Assembly (NCBI GenBank): GCA_028277195.1
Contig: JANQGS010000210.1
Span: 1 to 8,601 of the forward strand
Reading direction: 5' to 3'
DNA: 8,601 nucleotides
DNA from: Candidatus Gastranaerophilales bacterium
GTDB lineage: Bacteria > Cyanobacteriota > Vampirovibrionia > Gastranaerophilales > UBA9971
How positions within the stretch are numbered: position 1 is the stretch's first letter; each line of letters opens with the position of its first letter. The position numbers and the translations under genes were made by a program. This document shows, piece by piece, positions 1-6,409 of the stretch. Below the pieces are notes generated by a model. The model worked only from the letters and a program-made list of their open reading frames with translations. It did no database searches and was not told where the DNA came from.

Positions 1-1362
1 GGCGTGAATGTTGTCAATCGCCGGGAAAAACCCGTCACTGGCCACTACAGCGTCTTTTGTCTCATCGCAGGCCTGTTGCAGGGCTATTTCCATTGAGGCT
101 ATCCTGCTGGTCTGGCCTGTGCCTATACCCACTGTTTTCAGGTCTTTTGCTATTACTATCGCATTTGAGCTCACATGCTTGGCGACTTTCCAGGCAAAGA
201 CAATGTCCTCAATATTTGCGTCCGTGGGCTTGCAGGAGGTTACGATGTTAAAATTGTCCTTTGAAATTTCCGCGCTGTCAACCGCCTGGACAAGAGTGCC
301 GAATGGCAGGTCTTTTATGGTATAAGCCTGTGCTTTTCTATAGTCTGCAAAACTGATTAAGGGTTTAACAAGGCGCAAATTCTTTTTAGCGCTCAATATC
401 CGGACAGCCTCCTCCGTAAAATCAGGCGCTACAATTACTTCAAGGAACATTTGTGAGGCATGTTTTGCTATTTCGGGAGTTACAGGCTTGTTTAGGCCGA
501 TAATCCCGCCGAACGCGCTTATCGGGTCGCAGCCGTGGGCCTTGAAATAGGCGTCATTTATATCATCCCCGAGCGCAACGCCGCAGGGGTTGTTATGTTT
601 TATTACGCAGGCAGCGGGCACTCCGACGAATTCGCTCGCTATATTCAGGGCGCTGGCTATATCCACCATGTTGTTATAGGATAATTCCTTTTCCTGCAAT
701 ACTTCATACTCTGCTGTATTGCTTTTTTTATAGATGGCGGCGGGTTGGTGGGGGTTTTCACCGTATCTTAAATTTTTGGCTTTTTCAAGGCTAATCACAA
801 GCCTGTCAGGTAATAGCTCGTCTGAATCAAATAATCTTTGGGTTATGTTTGCATCATATGATGCTGTATAGCGAAATGTTTCCAGGGCGAGCTGTTTTCT
901 CAGCTCAAGAGTGGTTTCCCCGTTGTTTTTATCGAGCTCTTGAAGTATTTTTTCGTATAATTGCGAGGAGTAGACGGGGGTTACGTATGCAAAATTCTTG
1001 GAGGCTGCCCTTAACAGGGTCACTCCGCCAATGTCTATTTCCTCAGGGTAGAGGTCAACAACCACCATGTCAATGAAATCAATGTTATTCCGGCCCAGCT
1101 CATCCACTTCGTCCTGTGCTGAGCGGTCTGCGAGGATGCCGGCATGTATGGCGGGGTGCAGCGATTTTACCTTGCCATGGATAAGCTCCCTGAAGCCGGT
1201 TATTTCAGCTATCTCTTTTACCTGTAACCCTGCTTCTTTCAGCTTATCATATGTGCCGCCGGTTGATATTACCTGGTAGCCGTGGCATTTCTGTAGTTTT
1301 TCAGCGAATTCTACTATGCCTTCTTTATTAAACACGCTTATGAACGCTCTTTTGGTAGGCAT
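1..1362 (-). CDS. purH: Bifunctional AICAR formyltransferase / IMP cyclohydrolase (PurH), 3' end beyond the window
   Basis: PurH catalyses the last two steps of de novo IMP synthesis in the cytosol: formylation of AICAR with 10-formyl-THF, then ring closure. The reading frame is open from ATG at 1362 to the window edge, giving 454 residues. About 50 C-terminal residues should lie outside, because the last visible part (ASDGFFP) precedes the conserved C-terminal segment. The N-terminal MGS-like cyclohydrolase domain has the STGGT loop (33-37), VKSLHP (62-67), LYP (101-103) and IDIGGVTLLRAASKN (106-120). The formyltransferase part has RYGENPHQ (199-206), the catalytic KHNNPCG (K255, H256) and DPISAFGG. 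Between LYP and IDIGG there are only two residues, where most PurH proteins have about 18; Thermotoga PurH, as I recall it, is similarly short. I translated the first 600 bases and 1021-1080 codon by codon and found no frameshift. The start is preceded by GGGAG at 1375-1379, a rather long 12-nt spacing. The gene appears to have its own promoter. Confidence 0.97.
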   Translation of the reverse strand, partial: MPTKRAFISVFNKEGIVEFAEKLQKCHGYQVISTGGTYDKLKEAGLQVKEIAEITGFRELIHGKVKSLHPAIHAGILADRSAQDEVDELGRNNIDFIDMVVVDLYPEEIDIGGVTLLRAASKNFAYVTPVYSSQLYEKILQELDKNNGETTLELRKQLALETFRYTASYDANITQRLFDSDELLPDRLVISLEKAKNLRYGENPHQPAAIYKKSNTAEYEVLQEKELSYNNMVDIASALNIASEFVGVPAACVIKHNNPCGVALGDDINDAYFKAHGCDPISAFGGIIGLNKPVTPEIAKHASQMFLEVIVAPDFTEEAVRILSAKKNLRLVKPLISFADYRKAQAYTIKDLPFGTLVQAVDSAEISKDNFNIVTSCKPTDANIEDIVFAWKVAKHVSSNAIVIAKDLKTVGIGTGQTSRIASMEIALQQACDETKDAVVASDGFFPAIDNIHA

Positions 1363-1396
1363 TGTTTATTGTTTCTCCCAAATTAACTATCACTAG

Positions 1397-1425
1397 ATTA
1401 TATATAAAACGCAGAGCCGAGTAAA
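1397..1425 (-). promoter_or_regulatory. Probable sigma-70-type promoter of purH
   Basis: Read on the minus strand, a consensus -10 TATAAT lies at 1402-1397 and a fair -35 TTTACT at 1425-1420, with an exact 17-nt spacer. The predicted transcription start near 1390 would give a leader of about 28 nt carrying the GGGAG ribosome site. This supports purH being transcribed separately from the dehydrogenase operon upstream, although readthrough cannot be excluded because I see no terminator after 1516. No PurR-like palindrome or purine riboswitch is evident. Confidence 0.5.
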
Positions 1426-1427
1426 TG

Positions 1428-1461
1428 TTAAGAAATGTCAAATTGTGCACTTTTTTAGTCA
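1428..1461 (-). repeat. Copy A of a bipartite intergenic motif upstream of purH
   Basis: On the minus strand this reads TGACTAAAAAAGTGC, an 8-nt spacer, then ACATTTCTTAA. Both halves, in the same order and orientation, recur on the plus strand at 8545-8591 near the right edge, where the spacer is about 14 nt longer. Here the motif lies just upstream of the predicted purH -35 box. A regulatory role is inference; AT-rich composition makes chance matches easier, but two collinear matches of 11 or more bases are noteworthy. Confidence 0.35.
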
Positions 1462-1515
1462 AGTTTTTCTTTTAGGAGATTTTAAAGGAATTGATAAACT
1501 GGTTGAGACTGTACT

Positions 1516-2520
1516 TTAGTAAACACTATTTACCACTTCTCCTTTTAAATATGCTCTTATATTGTCCATAGTGGTATTTAGTATTCTTGTTATGGCTTCT
1601 TTTGTGTCAAACGCTATGTGCGGGGTGATTATCACATTGGGCATGTCAAGCAGCCTATGGTTAATCAGTGTTTTTTCCAGGCATTCTTTTTGCACGCAAT
1701 CAATTTTAGATAAATAAAGGTCTTCCCGGGCAATTATTTCCTCGCATTCCAGCACATCAAGCCCGGCTCCCGCCACCTTGCCTGATTTTAACGCCCTGTA
1801 GAGCGCGCCGGTGTCCATTATTTCACCTCTGGCTGTGTTTATAATGATAACACCGTCTTTCATCTTATGGAAAGCCTCATCATTTATCATATGGAAGTTT
1901 TCCTTGGTTGATGGGGCATGGAGGCTGATTATATCTGATTTTTTTAGCAATTCATCCAGCTCAGTGTACTCCACTCCAAACTTTTCCTTAATATCCTCCT
2001 TTGGAAACGGGTCATAAGAGATTATTTTCATGCCGAACCCGTGGGCTATCTTGGCGGTATAGCAGCCTATTGAGCCTGTCCCGATAATGCCGATGGTTTT
2101 ATCCAGGAGGTCCATGCCTATTGAGCCCTGAAGGTTTATTTTGCCGTTTTTCAACTCAATATATGCCTGTGACACTTTTCTTACCACGTCTAACAGCAGC
2201 GCGAAAGTGAATTCCGCCACTGTAACCTCACCGTATCGCGGGACATTAACTATTTTTATGCCGGCTATTTTGCAGTATTCCAGGTCAACATTGTTATATC
2301 CGGTTGAGCGGGTTGCTATGAGCTTTAAATCGGGCATTTTTTTTAGCATATCACCCGGCAGCCTTGAACTGGTAAACACTGAGAGGATTTCAGCATCCGT
2401 AATTTTATCGTTAAATGTATCTTTAACCAGCACAGGTTCACATTCTTCCGGCATATTTTGCAAAAGATACTGCTCCTCGTAGTCTTTTACGTCAAAAAAT
2501 ATTGTTTTAACCTTGTTCAT
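1516..2520 (-). CDS. D-2-hydroxyacid dehydrogenase, D-lactate dehydrogenase-like, NAD-dependent
   Basis: This 334-residue cytosolic oxidoreductase has the normal length and architecture of the D-2-hydroxyacid dehydrogenase family. The split catalytic domain spans roughly 1-105 and 300-334, with the Rossmann domain between. GIIGTGSIG (144-152) is the dinucleotide loop, and D170 at the end of the second strand suggests NAD rather than NADP. The catalytic set is complete: R231 in INTARGE, E258 in GLDVLE, H301 in TPHIAF. The TRSTGYNNVDL segment (70-80) and the Y-DP-F hinge also fit D-lactate dehydrogenases, and overall it resembles the Aquifex/Thermotoga type. The expected reaction is reversible pyruvate to D-lactate, but other 2-oxoacids are possible. 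ATG at 2520 is preceded by a strong GGGGAGG (2527-2533) six bases upstream. It is the second gene of a two-gene operon, 19 bp after the zinc dehydrogenase. No clear terminator follows it. Confidence 0.92.
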   Translation of the reverse strand: MNKVKTIFFDVKDYEEQYLLQNMPEECEPVLVKDTFNDKITDAEILSVFTSSRLPGDMLKKMPDLKLIATRSTGYNNVDLEYCKIAGIKIVNVPRYGEVTVAEFTFALLLDVVRKVSQAYIELKNGKINLQGSIGMDLLDKTIGIIGTGSIGCYTAKIAHGFGMKIISYDPFPKEDIKEKFGVEYTELDELLKKSDIISLHAPSTKENFHMINDEAFHKMKDGVIIINTARGEIMDTGALYRALKSGKVAGAGLDVLECEEIIAREDLYLSKIDCVQKECLEKTLINHRLLDMPNVIITPHIAFDTKEAITRILNTTMDNIRAYLKGEVVNSVY

Positions 2521-2539
2521 AAATTACCTCCCCTTTTTA

Positions 2540-3580
2540 TTACGGCTTAAGCGCTATTTTTATTGCCTTTCCTTCATTATGAAGCTGTATCGCCTCATTA
2601 ATGCTTGAAACAGGCATTCTATGACTGATTAATTTCCTTACATCCACCAGTCCCGCACTTATAAGCCGCAATGATTCCCGGAAATGCCGGGGTGTATGAT
2701 GAAACGGGCTAATTATTTTTATGCCGTCATAATGTATTCTTCTTGTGTCCAGGGTAACGCTGGTCCCGGATTTACACCCCCCAAAGAGGTTTACGGTGCC
2801 GCCCTTTCTTACGAGGTCAATTACCCGCTCCCACAATTCAGGCAGGCCAACCGCTTCTATCACAAGGTCCAGTCCTTTGCCCTCCGGCGTAAGCTCAAGG
2901 AATGCTTTTTTAGGGTCAGGGACTTCCGGCAGGTTAATTACTTTGTCCGCCCCGCCAAATTCCTTTGCCAATTTTAGTTTTAGGGGATTCCTGCCTGCGG
3001 CTATGACGTGAGCGCCTTTTAGTTTTGCCAGGCGCACAAACATAAGCCCTATCGGGCCTAAACCTATTATACCGACTGTCTGGCCGGGTTGTATTCCTGA
3101 TTTTTCAACCCCCAGGACCACGTTTGCAAGGGGCTCGGTAAAAGCCGCTTCCTCAAAACTAAGGTGCTCAGGTATATGCAGCAGGTTATGGCGGACAATT
3201 CTCTTTGGTATCCTTATATATTCGGCAAAAGCACCGTTGAGCAGGTCCAGGTTCTCACAAAAGTTATATTCTCCCAGGCCGCAGTAATAGCAATGCCCGC
3301 AGGGCGCCGAATTAGCCGCGACAACCCTGTCCCCCGGCCTGAAACCTTCCGTGTTTTCGCCTGTTTCATAAACGGTTCCGGCGAATTCATGACCAAAGCC
3401 CGAGGGCACTTCCTTGATTAAAACAGGGTGGCCTCTTTTATAGGTCTTTACATCAGTGCCGCAGGTCAGAGCTGTTTCAATCTTTATAAGCACTTCCCCG
3501 GGTTTAACGGAGGGGAGGCTCGTTTCCTCGTACTTTATAAGTCCCGGTTTATAAAATAAAACTGCTTTCATATTTAACAT
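2540..3580 (-). CDS. Zinc-dependent medium-chain alcohol/polyol dehydrogenase (threonine/sorbitol dehydrogenase-like)
   Basis: This is a full-length (346 aa) member of the zinc MDR superfamily. The N-terminal GroES-like domain holds the catalytic zinc ligands C40 (with D43), the H64-E65 pair in GHEFAG and E149 in FTEPLA. The structural zinc site is C94, C97, C100 and C108. The Rossmann domain carries GLGPIG (173-178). After the second strand, where NAD enzymes usually have an acidic residue, the sequence is A195-G196-R197, which hints at NADP preference. The substrate cannot be read from sequence; a secondary alcohol, polyol or L-threonine is the likely class. It is first in an operon with the D-lactate-like dehydrogenase, so the pair may serve one catabolic route. 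The first ATG (3580) and a second at 3571 (codon 4) both lack a convincing Shine-Dalgarno site, so the start is uncertain by three codons; the second gives the usual MKAV beginning. Confidence 0.9.
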   Translation of the reverse strand: MLNMKAVLFYKPGLIKYEETSLPSVKPGEVLIKIETALTCGTDVKTYKRGHPVLIKEVPSGFGHEFAGTVYETGENTEGFRPGDRVVAANSAPCGHCYYCGLGEYNFCENLDLLNGAFAEYIRIPKRIVRHNLLHIPEHLSFEEAAFTEPLANVVLGVEKSGIQPGQTVGIIGLGPIGLMFVRLAKLKGAHVIAAGRNPLKLKLAKEFGGADKVINLPEVPDPKKAFLELTPEGKGLDLVIEAVGLPELWERVIDLVRKGGTVNLFGGCKSGTSVTLDTRRIHYDGIKIISPFHHTPRHFRESLRLISAGLVDVRKLISHRMPVSSINEAIQLHNEGKAIKIALKP

Positions 3581-3631
3581 TTTAATATAAAAGTATTTAA
3601 ATAAAGAAAAACAATGAGTTAGTTTCCGTAA

Positions 3632-3661
3632 TTGAAAAAATTAGCCAGAAGGTCATTTAAT
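3632..3661 (+). promoter_or_regulatory. Candidate promoter of the fasciclin gene
   Basis: TTGAAA at 3632-3637 and TTTAAT at 3656-3661 are separated by 18 nt on the plus strand, a passable sigma-70-type arrangement. It lies in the 140-bp divergent gap between the zinc dehydrogenase and the fasciclin gene. The gap is very AT-rich, so alternative -10 boxes around 3664-3685 are equally possible. No clear promoter for the minus-strand operon could be picked. Confidence 0.3.
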
Positions 3662-3720
3662 AACATTATTTTATTATTTATTATCTGTTTTGTTACTCAA
3701 AATAAAGCGGAGGAATATTT

Positions 3721-4149
3721 ATGACAATAAGAACATATGAAAATCTGAATATTGCTGAAGCAGCTAAACAGGCCGGTTTTAGCATCTTGCTCGAAGCAAT
3801 AATTAAGGCAGGGCTCGCTGAAGCGCTCCAGAGCTCTGAAAATATAACAGTTTTTGCACCGGATAACGATGCATTTAATGAGTTAGACAAATCACTCCTG
3901 GAAAACCTCTTAAAACCGGAAAACAAGGACAAGCTCGTTGAAATTCTCAAGTACCATGTAATTTCCGGCGAGATGCCCTCAGATGCTGTTGTGAGCCTGG
4001 ATGAAATCGAAATGATGAACGGAAAAACAGTTGAAATTTTCCAGAGAAACGGTGATGTACTTATAAACGATGCCAGGGTAATACAGCCTGATATAAAAAC
4101 AAAAAACGGTATAATTCACGTTATAGATAAGGTTTTAATACCTGAATAA
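3721..4149 (+). CDS. Single-domain fasciclin (FAS1/BIgH3) protein without signal peptide
   Basis: The whole 142-residue protein is one FAS1 domain. The H1 box is TVFAPDNDAF (43-52), the YH pair is at 78-79 and follows KLVEILK, and the H2 box is NGIIHVIDKVLIP (129-141). FAS1 domains mediate adhesion or protein-protein contacts, and bacterial members are commonly exported or lipid-anchored. This one begins directly with MTIRTYENLN, with no hydrophobic leader or lipobox, so it is predicted cytosolic or exported by a non-Sec route. No earlier in-frame start adds a signal: ATG at 3721 has an excellent GGAGG (3709-3713) seven bases upstream, and the preceding AT-rich stretch has no coding character. 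It is a single-gene unit, divergent from the dehydrogenase operon and closed by a strong terminator 22 bp after the stop. The family assignment is firm; the cellular role is unknown. Confidence 0.93.
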   Translation: MTIRTYENLNIAEAAKQAGFSILLEAIIKAGLAEALQSSENITVFAPDNDAFNELDKSLLENLLKPENKDKLVEILKYHVISGEMPSDAVVSLDEIEMMNGKTVEIFQRNGDVLINDARVIQPDIKTKNGIIHVIDKVLIPE

Positions 4150-4171
4150 ATAATTGCACCGATATTCATAT

Positions 4172-4209
4172 AAAAAAATAATTGTCGTAAAAGCGGCAAT
4201 TATTTTTTT
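4172..4209 (+). terminator. Strong intrinsic terminator after the fasciclin gene
   Basis: A 16-bp stem (4172-4187 with 4194-4209) closes a 6-nt loop TAAAAG. All pairs are Watson-Crick except one T-G at 4185/4196. The left arm starts with seven A and the right arm ends with seven T, so the hairpin could work in both directions. It begins 22 bp after the fasciclin stop and separates that gene from the next plus-strand gene. Confidence 0.88.
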
Positions 4210-4235
4210 ATGTGGTAATGGCAATGAAACGCATT

Positions 4236-4261
4236 CTAAAATTTTTTTTAAAAAATTTTAG
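4236..4261. repeat. Perfect AT-rich inverted repeat, 12-bp arms
   Basis: CTAAAATTTTTT (4236-4247) and AAAAAATTTTAG (4250-4261) are exact inverted copies separated by TT. As RNA this would fold into about a 10-bp A-U stem with a small loop. As DNA it is a near-continuous palindrome. It sits 26 bp after the terminator and 112 bp before the low-complexity gene. It could be a second weak terminator, a protein-binding site, or simply A/T-tract structure. Confidence 0.6.
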
Positions 4262-4350
4262 CCGCACTAGCAATTTTTTCATGTTGTTTGTTTTTATATT
4301 AATAAGAAAGGTAGAAAGAGTTAAGAGTAGTAGTAATTAATATTTAGTTT

Positions 4351-4366
4351 AAAGAGGTAGAGGAGG
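4351..4366 (+). promoter_or_regulatory. Purine-rich leader with two Shine-Dalgarno-like sites
   Basis: Upstream of the start at 4374 the leader from about 4301 is almost free of C and rich in A and G. AGGAGG at 4361-4366 is at ideal distance (7 nt), and a second site, AAAGAGGT at 4351-4358, lies just ahead of it. GAGTAG-type short repeats recur through 4318-4373. This suggests strong, unstructured ribosome loading. A TATATT at 4295-4300 is a possible -10, but I see no good -35 partner. Confidence 0.5.
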
Positions 4367-4373
4367 AGTAGAG

Positions 4374-5033
4374 ATGAGTAAAATTAGTGTTGAAAGAACA
4401 TTGTTTAAGGGTGATGGATATAGAGTTATACATAGATTAAAATTACCTAATAGTAATCACCCACCACATCCACCACACCAGCCACTGTTTGGCGGTGGTT
4501 ATGGTAATTATGGTAACTATAATAATTATGGCATTCCGGGTATGGGCTTCGGGTTAAGCGGATGGAATGGCAGTCCGTATAATTACGGTGGATTAGGCGG
4601 TCCATATCCGCTCGGTGGTACATATCCAGCCGGAATGAATGCCGGGTTTAACAGCAGCTATGGTAGTGACCCATGGAGCTCATTCAACAGTCCTTACGGA
4701 TACGGTAATTATGGCAGTCCATATCCAGCCGGAATGAATGATTTGTTTTACAAAAACAATGGCAATCCATGGCATGGATTCAATGGATATAGTAATCCTC
4801 ATATGTATCCACCGCCACAACATGAAAAACCAAAAAAAGATAATTTCTTAAATGTTTTAGCAAAATTAGGCCTTTTTTCAGATATGTTAAGAAAAACCCC
4901 AGAAAACTTTGCTCATTTCTTAAAAGAACTGGGCAATGTTAAAAAAGCGTGGGCCGAATTATCAAAAGACGAAAAAACAGCAACATCCTCATCAGAGGAT
5001 AAAGCAGATAAAGCAGATAAAACAAGTTCTTAA
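4374..5033 (+). CDS. Unrecognised Gly/Tyr/Asn/Pro-rich repeat protein with helical C-terminus
   Basis: I do not recognise this 219-residue protein. It has three parts. Residues 1-28 look like an ordinary short folded segment. Residues 29-150 are low complexity, starting with a His/Pro stretch (HPPHPPHQP, 29-37) and continuing with Gly, Tyr, Asn, Ser and Pro. Residues 155-200 are predicted helical (FLNVLAKLGLFSDML, then ENFAHFLKELGNVKKAW), followed by a charged KADKADK tail. Two copies of a roughly 33-residue unit occur: YPAGMN at 84-89 and 117-122, each followed by Phe, a PW pair and FN. There is no signal peptide or membrane span. Codon use is richer in A/T than the neighbours (many TTA, AAT and AAA codons), so horizontal origin or selection for composition is possible. 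The start is fixed by AGGAGG seven bases upstream. Structural, assembly-forming or surface-coat roles would fit the composition, but nothing proves one. Confidence 0.8.
   Translation: MSKISVERTLFKGDGYRVIHRLKLPNSNHPPHPPHQPLFGGGYGNYGNYNNYGIPGMGFGLSGWNGSPYNYGGLGGPYPLGGTYPAGMNAGFNSSYGSDPWSSFNSPYGYGNYGSPYPAGMNDLFYKNNGNPWHGFNGYSNPHMYPPPQHEKPKKDNFLNVLAKLGLFSDMLRKTPENFAHFLKELGNVKKAWAELSKDEKTATSSSEDKADKADKTSS
4621..4641 (+). repeat. 21-bp direct repeat, copy 1, inside the low-complexity gene
   Basis: The 21 bases beginning CATATCCAGCC here recur without mismatch at 4720-4740, 99 bp away, a whole number of codons (33). They encode the YPAGMN core of the repeated protein unit. Exact DNA identity between the copies suggests recent internal duplication or gene conversion rather than old divergence. 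Confidence 0.85.
4720..4740 (+). repeat. 21-bp direct repeat, copy 2
   Basis: Exact second copy of 4621-4641. The flanking sequence outside the 21 bases is only loosely similar, and the downstream PW spacing differs by one codon from copy 1. The unit has therefore diverged while this core stayed identical. Confidence 0.85.
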
Positions 5034-6409
5034 CAGCTTATTTCGACTTCAAAAGTTCTATTCCAGGGGAAGGTTAGAGTTATATGGTCCGGGTTTATGT
5101 TAAACCCCCGGGCCATTTCTCTTGCCATATCCAATAAAACCCCCGCGCTGCCCGGTTTTTGCCTCGCAATAGCCTGGTATCCCCAGTCGTCTAAAAACCT
5201 TATGAAAAGCAGCCCGGTAAAATCTTCCCCGGAAAAATAACCCTGTTTCTCCGCAATATACCTGGTTATCCCCATGGAAAGCGCGCTGCCTGAAGAATTG
5301 GACGCGGTGTTCCAGCCCGCATAACCGTATAAATCAAACTCCTCCCCCAATAACTCCCTCACCAGCAGGCTGTCTGAGCCGTTAGCATTCTTTACGTCCG
5401 CCAGGATTACAGGTTTTGCTGAATTTTTTATCGTATTAACACAAAAATTAACGCTGTTCTTGCTTTCCCCCTCCGGGAACTCTCCCAGCGCAAAGTCATT
5501 CTGGGTTTTTTGGGGCGTGTGCGCTAAAAGTATAATGTCAGCTTCCTCCCCTGTATGAACCGCTTCTGCCCCGCAGGTCCTTATATGGCTCTCTATAATC
5601 CTGCACAATGGCCCGCCTTCATACCGCAATACAAGGTTTTGGCCCTCAGGGGTTGAATATACCGGGAAAATACGTATTTTTTCATTAAACTGCCCTGATA
5701 TTGCCCTTGTTAAAAGCAGTGTGATAACCTCGTCAAAACCCGTGTGCACAAAAGCGCTCTTTTCGAGGAATTCCGCCTCCCCCACGTTCAGCCCAAACTC
5801 TGATGTATCATCCTTTGTGTATGCCAAAAAGTCAAAAACCCCCTGTTCATGCCAGTCCAGGTATATTTTATTTATTGAGAAATTCCTGTTCCTGGTTTTT
5901 AAGTAATCATCAAGTATATCCGGGGGGATAAGGGCCTGTATGGAGCTATAATCCTCTCCCCTGTGCTTCAGGCAAGAGTAGTTGAAAATCAGCTTCCCGT
6001 ATTTATCCCAGTAAGATTTTTCCTCTTCGTTGACATTGCTGTCAGAAATCCTCATTATGCTGCTAAAAGCCAGTATTTTTCCTTTATAACCCTCGATAAT
6101 CCGCCTGAATTCCTCCAGGCGCAAAAGAATAGTCCCTCTCTCATCCTCGCATCTCCTTGAGGGGATTAAACCGCCGTATGCAATCGTATCGAGCGCGCAT
6201 ATTATATAGTCAATTCTGTTTTTAGCAAGGGTTTCCCCCAGCCAGTCAAGTATTTTGGTGATATTTGCGGGCCTGTGTAAATTCCCCAAAAACTCCCGGG
6301 GAGGTATAAACAGGCTTACGTTTTTATTTATAGCGCCGGTGCGCAAAGGTAAAAGGTAGCTCACAGGCCTGTCATCCGCCGGGATAAGCAGGATGCTTGT
6401 TTTAGTCAT
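5030..6409 (-). CDS. DUF4127 family protein
   Basis: I assign this 459-residue protein to DUF4127 from its motif series: PADDRP (10-15), LDTIAYGGLIPSR (73-85), IMRIS (118-122), YTKDDTSEFG (197-206), LADVKNANGSD (336-346) and GYAGWNTASNSSG (362-374). No biochemical function is established for the family as far as I know. The conserved Asp/Asn/Gly-rich motifs suggest an enzyme active site, but that is inference. There is no signal peptide, so it should be cytosolic. The ATG at 6409 overlaps the end of the exported-protein gene by 8 bp (ATGACTAA), which indicates translational coupling; GGTGGA lies just upstream. The 3' end overlaps the convergent low-complexity gene: TTAA at 5030-5033 supplies both stop codons, and no terminator lies between them. 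Family assignment is good; role unknown. Confidence 0.88.
   Translation of the reverse strand: MTKTSILLIPADDRPVSYLLPLRTGAINKNVSLFIPPREFLGNLHRPANITKILDWLGETLAKNRIDYIICALDTIAYGGLIPSRRCEDERGTILLRLEEFRRIIEGYKGKILAFSSIMRISDSNVNEEEKSYWDKYGKLIFNYSCLKHRGEDYSSIQALIPPDILDDYLKTRNRNFSINKIYLDWHEQGVFDFLAYTKDDTSEFGLNVGEAEFLEKSAFVHTGFDEVITLLLTRAISGQFNEKIRIFPVYSTPEGQNLVLRYEGGPLCRIIESHIRTCGAEAVHTGEEADIILLAHTPQKTQNDFALGEFPEGESKNSVNFCVNTIKNSAKPVILADVKNANGSDSLLVRELLGEEFDLYGYAGWNTASNSSGSALSMGITRYIAEKQGYFSGEDFTGLLFIRFLDDWGYQAIARQKPGSAGVLLDMAREMARGFNINPDHITLTFPWNRTFEVEISC

Noticed and set aside
8..325. Plus-strand open frame opposite purH
   Set aside because: It lies antisense to well-conserved PurH codons, has no ribosome site and encodes a composition with no domain signature.
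849..1279. Two further plus-strand frames opposite purH
   Set aside because: The minus-strand PurH translation is continuous and conserved here; these are shadows of it.
1440..1515. Terminator for the dehydrogenase operon
   Set aside because: No stem-loop followed by a T-run was found reading in the minus direction.
1811..2482. Plus-strand frames opposite the D-2-hydroxyacid dehydrogenase
   Set aside because: All catalytic motifs are on the minus strand, and the plus-strand products are low-complexity Ser/Ile-rich shadows.
2684..3421. Several frames on both strands inside the zinc dehydrogenase
   Set aside because: They overlap each other and the intact MDR gene and show no independent motif or start signal.
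3584..3614. TTGTTT and TATATT as a promoter for the zinc dehydrogenase operon
   Set aside because: The spacer is 19 nt, the -35 is poor, and the -10 would lie only three bases before the annotated start.
3693..3950. Minus-strand frame opposite the fasciclin gene
   Set aside because: The FAS1 motifs and strong GGAGG are on the plus strand; the minus-strand product is Ser/Ala-rich noise.
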